Origin: an uncultured Bacteroidales bacterium
Lineage (GTDB): Bacteria > Bacteroidota > Bacteroidia > Bacteroidales > P3
Direction: 5' to 3'
DNA length: 8,997 nucleotides
Assembly: GCA_946540365.1 (NCBI GenBank)
Contig: CAMNIH010000070.1
Location: 1-8,997, forward strand
A program made the position numbers and the translations under genes. Below the pieces are notes generated by a model. It was not told the origin of the DNA and did not search any database. It saw nothing but the letters and a program-made list of their open reading frames with translations. Each line of letters opens with the position of its first letter. Positions within the stretch are counted from its first letter, which is position 1. This document shows positions 1-6,773 of this stretch, one piece after another.

Positions 1-1638
<1,638 letters not shown>

Positions 1639-1640
1639 GT

Positions 1641-1689
1641 AAGGTTTAAAGTTTAAAGTTTAAGGTTTAAAGTTTAAGGTTTAGAGTTT
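1641..1689. repeat. Seven tandem 7-bp repeats, consensus A(A/G)(A/G)GTTT
   Basis: Directly after the secA stop there are seven head-to-tail heptamers read as AAGGTTT, AAAGTTT, AAAGTTT, AAGGTTT, AAAGTTT, AAGGTTT and AGAGTTT, followed by a partial unit. All keep GTTT; only the purines at positions 2 and 3 vary. The tract is AT-rich between GC-rich genes and lies outside any coding frame. Copy number could vary by slippage. I have no evidence for a function. Confidence 0.85.
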
Positions 1690-1695
1690 AAAGTA

Positions 1696-1738
1696 AAAGA
1701 GTGAGGGCCCCGCGCGCAGCGCGGGGCCCTCACTCTTT
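1696..1738. terminator. Bidirectional rho-independent terminator between convergent genes
   Basis: A perfect inverted repeat of 20 bp per arm (1696-1715 and 1719-1738) surrounds a 3-nt GCA loop. The GC-rich core GGGCCCCGCGC is flanked by GAGTGA and an outer AAA/TTT. Transcripts from either strand give a very stable hairpin, followed by a short U run. It lies 57 nt after the secA stop and 21 nt after the stop of the minus-strand PepSY-like gene, so it can end both transcripts. Confidence 0.9.
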
Positions 1739-1759
1739 CATACAGTCGCAGGAAAGCGC

Positions 1760-2239
1760 TTACTCGGCGTTGATGTATTTGCCGTCGACCTCCCAGTTGA
1801 GGGTCTTGAAGTCTTTCAGTTTCTTCCACCAAAGGAAGCCGCTCTTCTTGGCGATGGCGGCCTGGTAGGTCATCTTGCCACGCATCTTGCGCACCCACAC
1901 CTCCTGGATGGCGTGCTTCGGGAAGAGATGCGAGACGGTGTCTTTGATGGCTGCGGGGTAGTACTGTTTCTCGATGATGTAGTGCGTCTCGGAACCTTTG
2001 TTACTGAAAACCATGGCCTGACGGCTCTTCTCGGGGTCAAGGAAGGTGACCTTGTAGGTGAGCGAATCGACCTGCCACCAGGCCACATCGGAGGCTTCCT
2101 TCACCTGGCGCTGGAAGTCTTTCACATAGTTCACCTTGACGTCCTTCTCGGGAACCGACTTCAGTTTCTGGGCAAAAACGTTGCCCTGAAGCAGCATCGC
2201 TGCAGCTGCCAAAAGCAATATCTTTTTCATATTGAACAT
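1760..2239 (-). CDS. Exported PepSY-like (BLIP-like fold) small protein
   Basis: This is a small protein of 159 residues with a clear Sec signal peptide: MKK, a hydrophobic Leu/Ala stretch, and a likely signal peptidase I site after VFA-Q (about residue 23/24). It has no lipobox Cys, so it is probably free in the periplasm or secreted. The mature part shows two similar halves (about 42-66 and 100-129). Each has a helix rich in Lys/Ala/Val, then a Trp-containing strand, then a Y-x-(A/V) strand. This matches the Bacteroidota PepSY-like/DUF2874 family, whose molecular role is not established. The tail is basic and Trp-rich (KKSGFLWWKK, 131-140). Two starts are possible: the ATG at 2239, which I kept because TTAAA precedes it, and an in-frame ATG at 2230 that gives a cleaner signal peptide. 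GC content looks lower than in its neighbours. It has its own promoter and a shared terminator, so it is probably monocistronic. Confidence 0.7.
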   Translation of the reverse strand: MFNMKKILLLAAAAMLLQGNVFAQKLKSVPEKDVKVNYVKDFQRQVKEASDVAWWQVDSLTYKVTFLDPEKSRQAMVFSNKGSETHYIIEKQYYPAAIKDTVSHLFPKHAIQEVWVRKMRGKMTYQAAIAKKSGFLWWKKLKDFKTLNWEVDGKYINAE

Positions 2240-2274
2240 TTTAAGTTAATACTATTACTCTCTTATTCAAACTG

Positions 2275-2303
2275 CAAATATACAATTATTTTTTAAAAAC
2301 AAA
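2275..2303 (-). promoter_or_regulatory. Bacteroidota-type promoter for the PepSY-like gene
   Basis: On the minus strand TATATTTG (2282-2275) matches the Bacteroidota -7 consensus TAnnTTTG. A TTTG at 2303-2300 can serve as the -33 box, 17 nt upstream, slightly shorter than the usual 19-21 nt. Transcription would start near 2268, giving a leader of about 30 nt to the ATG at 2239. The surrounding 2240-2314 gap is strongly AT-rich. Confidence 0.65.
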
Positions 2304-2314
2304 AACTATTTATT

Positions 2315-3031
2315 TCAGCCGCACACCGACGCCATGAGCTGGCTGAGCACCTTCTCGCCGTCGCGGATGGTCTGCATGGCCCAATGGAGCTTGAGGTCGA
2401 GCATCTCCTCATCGGTGAGGCGCCAGTCGATGTCGGCCGAGGCACGCATGCGCTCGGTGAGCGCAAACAGCGACAGGGCGGCGCAGACCGAGATGTTGAA
2501 GCTCTCGGTGAAGCCGTACATCGGCACCTTGACATAGGCGTCGGCGCCGTCAATAGCCTCCTGGGTGAGGCCGGTCAGTTCGGTGCCGAAGACGAGGGCC
2601 GTCTTCTGGCTGATGTCGAGGTCGGTGATCATCTGGTCGTTCTCGTGCGGCAGGGTGGCCACAATGCGGTAGCCCTGGGCGTGGAGGCGCCGGTAGACAT
2701 CAGCAATCGAGGGGTAGCGGTAGTAGTCGACCCACTTGGCGCTGCCCACGGCCACATCGCCCGCCGGGTTGAAGGGGTTGTTCTTCTCGACCACATGCAC
2801 GTCCTGCACACCGAAGCAATCGCACGAGCGCAGAACCGCAGCGGCGTTGTGACTCTGGTAGATGTCTTCGAGCACCACGCTGATATGGCGTGTGCGCAGC
2901 GGTGCCAGACGGTCGAAGAGCGACTGCCGGTTGTCGGAGATCAGCTCCGAGGCCTGCCGGTAAAGCAGCTCCTTCTGCTGAAGGGTCAGATGGTCGAACA
3001 GACCGGGGGTATCGGGGTTTCTTTGAGGCAT
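2315..3031 (-). CDS. TrmH/SpoU-family tRNA/rRNA 2'-O-methyltransferase
   Basis: This is a SAM-dependent RNA ribose 2'-O-methyltransferase of the SPOUT (trefoil-knot) class, 238 residues, close to the usual TrmH length. All three SpoU motifs are visible. Motif 1 is HNAAAVLRS (61-69), with the likely catalytic Arg R68. Motif 2 is LVFGTELTGL (146-155), with E151. Motif 3 is KVPMYGFTESFNISVCAAL (about 168-186), with N179; these last two motifs form the knotted SAM site. The C-terminal helical extension (about 205-238) resembles that of TrmH, which methylates G18 of tRNA, but whether the target is tRNA or rRNA cannot be decided from motifs alone. It is the last gene of a four-gene minus-strand operon and begins 4 nt after the stop of the glycosyltransferase before it. 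It is a housekeeping-type gene inside a surface-glycan operon. No strong hairpin follows its stop; only AT-rich DNA is seen. Confidence 0.88.
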   Translation of the reverse strand: MPQRNPDTPGLFDHLTLQQKELLYRQASELISDNRQSLFDRLAPLRTRHISVVLEDIYQSHNAAAVLRSCDCFGVQDVHVVEKNNPFNPAGDVAVGSAKWVDYYRYPSIADVYRRLHAQGYRIVATLPHENDQMITDLDISQKTALVFGTELTGLTQEAIDGADAYVKVPMYGFTESFNISVCAALSLFALTERMRASADIDWRLTDEEMLDLKLHWAMQTIRDGEKVLSQLMASVCG

Positions 3032-3035
3032 AATA

Positions 3036-4073
3036 TCATTCTATGTTATATAGTTTCCAGTATTGGTTCATCATGTTTTCGACGCTGAACGAGGCCGCAT
3101 GGCGGCGTACGGCGTCGGCGGCAGCGCCGTCGAACGAGGCCAGTCCCTGACGGATCACGGCGGCCATCGCCTCAGCCTCGAAGGAGCGGAAATAGAAGGC
3201 GTGGCCGCCACCCACCTCGGGGAGCGAGGTGCGGTCGGAACAAAAGACAGGCTTGCCCCATTGCATGGCTTCGATGACGGGCAGGCCGAATCCCTCGGCC
3301 AGCGACGGGAAGAGCAGCGCGCCACAGTGGGCGTAGAGCCAGCGGCGCTGTGCATCGCCCACGCGTCCCACCATCACCACGTTGCCGTGGGCCGCCAACT
3401 GCTGCCGCAACTGCCGGGCATAGGGGTCGCTGTCGTCGCCGGCGATCACCAGCCGCCAGTCGGGCAGGCGCTCCATCATCGGCAGCAGCACATGCAGGTT
3501 CTTCTTGGCCTTCACCACGCCGATGCTGAGCAGGAACGGTTCGCCCACGGCTTCAGGCACCGGCTCCTGGGCTCCCGTCGTCATATCGGGCACCCCGTTG
3601 TAGACGACATGGGGCGTCTTGCTTCCGAAATCCAGCACCCGACGGGCGTCCTCCATCGCGAAGCGGGAGATGAAGCAGAGTTCGTCGGCCGCGTCACACT
3701 CAGCCTGCAGCCGCCGCAGGTAGCGCTGACGCTTGGCGCCCTGCTTCTCATACATGAAGTTGACATCGTGGATGGTCAGCACCCGGCGGCCGCCCGTCGT
3801 CGGCGGGCGGAAGGGTGAGAGCTGATGGATCGAATGCCAGAGGTCGAAGCGCGGCATCAGCCCCGGGAAGAAACGGTAGAGGTCGCGCGCCACAAGGTAG
3901 CGCACACGCTGCCCGAAAGCGCCGACGTATGCCTGCGGCACGAGAAGCGTCACCTCGCAGCCCGCCGGAATCGCGTCCGCCCGCGCGGCATACCACTCGC
4001 CGTAGGAGCGTGCCACCTGGCCCAGCCCGCAGTAGGGGTGGCGCAACATGCTGAGGTCGACCAGTATTCTCAT
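3036..4073 (-). CDS. Family 4 glycosyltransferase (GT-B fold)
   Basis: This is a retaining glycosyltransferase of 345 residues, likely cytoplasmic or membrane-associated, moving a sugar from a nucleotide donor to a glycan acceptor. The N-terminal acceptor domain carries GLGQVAR (16-22), HSIHQLSPF (80-88) and TIHDVNF (100-106). The donor domain starts near SIGVVKAKKN (183-192) and holds the E-x7-E motif AEGFGLPVIEAM (E260, E268), where the nucleotide sugar binds. The frame is open well upstream, but the ATG at 4073 is right: the protein from there begins with the family's MRILVDLS strand, and its ATG overlaps the previous gene's TGA in an ATGA, the mark of translational coupling. The sugar and acceptor cannot be told from sequence. 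It has the same architecture as the gene at 5649-6773 and may be a distant paralogue acting on the same glycan. Confidence 0.92.
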   Translation of the reverse strand: MRILVDLSMLRHPYCGLGQVARSYGEWYAARADAIPAGCEVTLLVPQAYVGAFGQRVRYLVARDLYRFFPGLMPRFDLWHSIHQLSPFRPPTTGGRRVLTIHDVNFMYEKQGAKRQRYLRRLQAECDAADELCFISRFAMEDARRVLDFGSKTPHVVYNGVPDMTTGAQEPVPEAVGEPFLLSIGVVKAKKNLHVLLPMMERLPDWRLVIAGDDSDPYARQLRQQLAAHGNVVMVGRVGDAQRRWLYAHCGALLFPSLAEGFGLPVIEAMQWGKPVFCSDRTSLPEVGGGHAFYFRSFEAEAMAAVIRQGLASFDGAAADAVRRHAASFSVENMMNQYWKLYNIE

Positions 4074-4843
4074 GATGCCGACGGACGTTGTGCGTTGCGG
4101 GTCAGTTCGCGCAGACGCGAGTATTTCACCTTGGTATATTGCGACGAGATGCGGCAGACGGTGTAGCCCGCGCTCCCGTCGAGGAATCCCAGTCTGAGGA
4201 TGTAGCTGCGCACGAAGGCCCACAGCACCTTGTGGCCAATCGGACCGCGGTAGCGGCGCCCTTGCCGGAAGGCCTTGTCGGCCGCCAGGGTGGCGTAGCG
4301 CTCTGTGCGCTCGACGTGCTCGGCGACAGTGTAGTATGAGTAATGCCACAGATCTCCCTCTAAGGGCACCCGTCGCACAGCGCTGCTGAAATGCAGTTCC
4401 TCGTGTACCTCGCCATCCCACGTAGCCAGCCCGGTCCGCCACAGACGCACCCGCGCGTCGGGGTACCATCCGCAATGGCGGATCCAGCAGCCGCAGTAGT
4501 TGGTCAGCCGGTTGACGACATAGACGGCCCCGCCGTCCAGCCCCTGCCGCTTCAGCGCCAGCAGGCTCTCCCTGAGCGCCGGCGAGAGGGCCTCGTCGGC
4601 ATCCACGCTGAGCGTCCACTCGTGGCTGGCCAGCCCGTCGGCATAGTTCTTCTGCCCGTCGTAGCCCTCCCAGTTGTGATGCACAAAGCGCGCCCCGGCC
4701 TCACGGCAGATGTGTTCGGTGCAATCGGTCGAACCCGAATCGACGACGATCACCTCGTCGGCCACGCCGGCCAGCGAGTCGAGGCAGCGCCTTATGTTGC
4801 GCTCCTCGTTGAGGGTGATGATGACTGCCGTAATCTTCTCCAT
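4070..4843 (-). CDS. Family 2 glycosyltransferase, WaaE/KdtX-like
   Basis: This is an inverting GT-A glycosyltransferase of 257 residues. The nucleotide-binding start AVIITLNEERNI (6-17) and VDSGSTD (34-40) are followed by the metal-binding DADE (81-84). GEVHEEL (144-150) probably supplies the catalytic base region, and a C-terminal LDGSAGY (221-227) is typical of the WaaE/KdtX branch. That branch includes LPS core glucosyltransferases in enterobacteria; assigning the same sugar here is inference only. There is no clear transmembrane segment, and the Trp/Arg-rich C-terminal part (about 200-225) may touch the membrane. It starts 6 nt after the acyltransferase stop and ends in a 4-nt ATGA overlap with the next glycosyltransferase, so the genes are surely co-transcribed. 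A role in building the LPS core or another surface glycan fits the neighbours. Confidence 0.9.
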   Translation of the reverse strand: MEKITAVIITLNEERNIRRCLDSLAGVADEVIVVDSGSTDCTEHICREAGARFVHHNWEGYDGQKNYADGLASHEWTLSVDADEALSPALRESLLALKRQGLDGGAVYVVNRLTNYCGCWIRHCGWYPDARVRLWRTGLATWDGEVHEELHFSSAVRRVPLEGDLWHYSYYTVAEHVERTERYATLAADKAFRQGRRYRGPIGHKVLWAFVRSYILRLGFLDGSAGYTVCRISSQYTKVKYSRLRELTRNAQRPSAS

Positions 4844-4849
4844 ACGCTG

Positions 4850-5542
4850 CTATGAATCCCGTTTCACATTGTGCCGCACCACCGTAGCGGGGTTGCCTGC
4901 CAGCACGGTACACGGCTCGTCGTAGCGCCCCGTCAGGCGCGCCCCGGCCGACACCGTGGTGTTGTCGGCCAGCTGCACCCCCTTGGTGGCGATCACATGG
5001 CATCCCACCCACACGTTGTCGCCCATCAGCAGCGGCCGGTCGCTGTTGCAGACCTGGCCGTCGGCATCCACCATGCGGTGCTGGTCGGTGTCCATCAGGG
5101 TGCAGTTCCACGAGATGCGGACGCTCCGTCCGAAGGTCATCGCCCGGTGGCAGATCAGCAGCGAGCGGGGCCCCAAGTGGAACCGCTCCCCCACCCTCAG
5201 CTCAGCCCCTTCGGCCACCTCGACGCAGCAGCCCGCGCCGAAGGCACACTCGCCCCCGACGACCAACCGTCCCCGGAGGTCCACCAGCGTGCGCTCGCGG
5301 CCGAAATCGCTCCCCTGGAAGGTGGCAAAGCCTATCTTCACCAGGCCCGTGCGTATTTTCTCGTCGGGCAGCACCACCTCGGCCGACAGGTGGCGAACCA
5401 CCGTCCGATGCGAGATCAGAAGGGGCAACCAACGGGCCTGCCGGAAGGGCAAAAGCCTGAGATTGTAGTATATGCTGCGTGGCAGCGCCAAGAGGTAGCG
5501 CAGCCCGTCGCGACGTTTCTGTTGGTGGCGTTCGTTGATCAT
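4850..5542 (-). CDS. Left-handed beta-helix (hexapeptide) acyltransferase
   Basis: This 230-residue protein probably transfers an acetyl or similar acyl group from CoA to a sugar. The N-terminal 50 residues are basic and hydrophobic (IYYNLRLLPF, ARWLPLLIS), as in many Bacteroidota polysaccharide acyltransferases. Imperfect hexapeptide repeats follow (about 85-215) and would form a trimeric left-handed beta-helix. DTDQH (151-155) carries the likely catalytic His, H155. The coil DNVWVGCHVI (175-184) and the closing LAGNPATVV (214-222) are family hallmarks. It is the first gene of the minus-strand operon. An AAAAGG at 5554-5549 lies 6 nt before the ATG, an unusually good Shine-Dalgarno-like site for this phylum. 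A two-codon ATG-AGA-TGA frame at 5547 ends on the real start, probably by chance. Probable role: modifying a surface glycan built by the neighbouring transferases. Confidence 0.88.
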   Translation of the reverse strand: MINERHQQKRRDGLRYLLALPRSIYYNLRLLPFRQARWLPLLISHRTVVRHLSAEVVLPDEKIRTGLVKIGFATFQGSDFGRERTLVDLRGRLVVGGECAFGAGCCVEVAEGAELRVGERFHLGPRSLLICHRAMTFGRSVRISWNCTLMDTDQHRMVDADGQVCNSDRPLLMGDNVWVGCHVIATKGVQLADNTTVSAGARLTGRYDEPCTVLAGNPATVVRHNVKRDS

Positions 5543-5561
5543 CTCATGCCTTTTGTGGTTG

Positions 5562-5569
5562 CAAAAATA
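5562..5569 (-). promoter_or_regulatory. -7 box of the glycan operon promoter
   Basis: On the minus strand TATTTTTG fits TAnnTTTG exactly and lies 20 bp upstream of the acyltransferase ATG, leaving a short leader of about 15 nt. No good -33 TTTG is found at the normal distance, so the upstream half is weak or degenerate. Confidence 0.55.
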
Positions 5570-5611
5570 CGATTTTTTTTTGAAACACAGCCTTGTTATA
5601 TTTTTTTTTGC

Positions 5612-5619
5612 TACCTTTG
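5612..5619 (+). promoter_or_regulatory. -7 box of the promoter for the divergent glycosyltransferase
   Basis: TACCTTTG, followed by GC, is a full match to TAnnTTTG, and the AT-rich tract 5573-5610 lies just upstream. The best -33 candidate is CTTG at 5592-5595, which is a little close (16 nt). The start of transcription would be near 5626, giving a leader of about 23 nt to the ATG at 5649. This box also argues against any start upstream of 5649. Confidence 0.65.
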
Positions 5620-5648
5620 CATCGTCTTACGCCAACCGAACAGCGACC

Positions 5649-6773
5649 ATGATCACCATCGGATACGATGCCAAGCGGGCATACAGGAACAACAGCGGAC
5701 TGGGCAACTACAGCCGCATGGTCATCGGCGGCATCGCCGCCCGGCCCGGGGTGCGGTGCCTCCTCTACACGCCCACGACCCGCGGGCGCCACCGCGACTA
5801 CTTCGACGCATGCCCCGACGCGGCCGTCCGCACCCCGCGCGGCCTCTGGGCCCGCCTCGGCGGCCTCTGGCGCACCCTCGTCATGGGGCGTCAGGCCACG
5901 GCCGACGGCGTGGCGCTCTTCCACGGCCTCAGCCACGAGCTGCCCTACGGCCTTGGCCGGGACGTCAAGCGGGTCGTCACCATGCACGACCTCATCGTGC
6001 GCCGCTACCCCCGGTTCTTCAGCCCCGCCGACCGCCTCATCCACCGCCTCAAGCAACGCCACGCCTGCCGTGTGGCCGACGTGGTGGTGGCCATCAGCGA
6101 GCAGACCAAGCGCGACCTGACGGAGATGATGCACGTCCCCGAGTCGAAGATCCGCGTCGTCTACCAGTCCTGCGACCCCATCTTCTGGGCCGACAGCCCC
6201 GCCGACACCGACGCCGCCAGGGCGAAGTACGGTCTGCCGTCGCGCTACATCCTCTGCGTGGGGACGGTGGAGGAGCGCAAGAACCAGGCCACCGCCGTGC
6301 GCGCCCTGGCGCAACTGCCTGCCGACGTGGCCCTGGTCATCGTCGGCCGTCCGCGCGGCCGCTACCCCGAGCAGGTGCGCCGCCTGGCGGCGGCCCTCGG
6401 CGTGGAGCAGCGCGTCCGCTTCCTCGCAGATGCCGCCTTCGCCGACTTCCCCGCCCTCTACCGCGGCGCCGTGGCCAGCGTCTACATGTCCGTCTTCGAG
6501 GGCTTCGGCATCCCCGTGCTCGAGAGCCTCTGCTGCGACTGTCCGGTGGTCACCTCGGACTGCTCGTCGATGCCCGAAGCCGGCGGCGACGCAGCCCTCT
6601 ACGCCGCCCCCACCGACGCCGACCGCGTGGCCGCCCACCTGCTACACCTGCTCGACGAGCCGGACTTCCGCCGGCAGCAAATAGAAAAGGGGCGAATCCA
6701 CAAGATGAATTTCGCCCCCGATCGGGTGTCGGCGCAGATGCTTGCGCTCTACCGTAGTTTACTTGACGATTAA
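5649..6773 (+). CDS. Family 4 glycosyltransferase (GT-B fold), divergent from the glycan operon
   Basis: This is a 374-residue retaining glycosyltransferase using a nucleotide-sugar donor. Visible landmarks are GYDAKRAYRNNSGLGNYSR (5-23, glycine-rich acceptor-side loop), FHGLSHELP (91-99), TMHDLIVRRYP (111-121), VVAISEQTKRDL (146-157), the start of the donor domain at ILCVGTVEERKNQ (201-213), and the E-x7-E motif FEGFGIPVLESL (E284, E292). No membrane segment is seen. The frame is open upstream, but the promoter box at 5612-5619 lies inside that extension and MITIGYDAKR is the typical family N-terminus, so 5649 is the start. No Shine-Dalgarno is visible, which is normal for the phylum. It probably adds a sugar to the same polysaccharide as the divergent operon; donor and linkage are unknown. 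Its stop lies inside the 3' end of the opposite-strand deiminase gene (15-bp overlap), with no terminator hairpin between them. Confidence 0.93.
   Translation: MITIGYDAKRAYRNNSGLGNYSRMVIGGIAARPGVRCLLYTPTTRGRHRDYFDACPDAAVRTPRGLWARLGGLWRTLVMGRQATADGVALFHGLSHELPYGLGRDVKRVVTMHDLIVRRYPRFFSPADRLIHRLKQRHACRVADVVVAISEQTKRDLTEMMHVPESKIRVVYQSCDPIFWADSPADTDAARAKYGLPSRYILCVGTVEERKNQATAVRALAQLPADVALVIVGRPRGRYPEQVRRLAAALGVEQRVRFLADAAFADFPALYRGAVASVYMSVFEGFGIPVLESLCCDCPVVTSDCSSMPEAGGDAALYAAPTDADRVAAHLLHLLDEPDFRRQQIEKGRIHKMNFAPDRVSAQMLALYRSLLDD

Noticed and set aside
1641..1689. Telomere-like or CRISPR-like array
   Set aside because: The 7-bp units are contiguous without spacers, so this is not CRISPR. The likeness to telomeric TTTAGGG is superficial and a bacterial chromosome context is clear from secA.
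3790..3810. Small GC hairpin (7-bp arms CCGCCCG/CGGGCGG) inside the family 4 glycosyltransferase
   Set aside because: It is short, coding for ordinary residues, lacks a T-run, and is expected by chance in DNA of this GC content.
2384..3818. Plus-strand open frames opposite the methyltransferase and the first family 4 glycosyltransferase (2384-3088, 3063-3818)
   Set aside because: Both lie antisense to strongly supported genes and give biased Val/Gly/His-rich products without domain signs.
4074..4619. Upstream in-frame extension of the family 4 glycosyltransferase to 4619
   Set aside because: The added residues are Arg/Gly/Ala-rich noise overlapping the family 2 gene. The ATG at 4073 gives the normal family N-terminus and an ATGA overlap.
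5544..6638. Minus-strand open frame (364 codons) opposite the second family 4 glycosyltransferase
   Set aside because: Its Gly/Ala/Val/His-rich product has no recognisable motif, and the opposite strand encodes a complete glycosyltransferase with all family motifs.
4871..6757. Long plus-strand open frame (628 codons) across the acyltransferase and glycosyltransferase region
   Set aside because: It runs antisense to the acyltransferase and out of frame with the glycosyltransferase. The product is a low-complexity Arg/Pro/His/Gly chain, the usual shadow of GC-rich genes.
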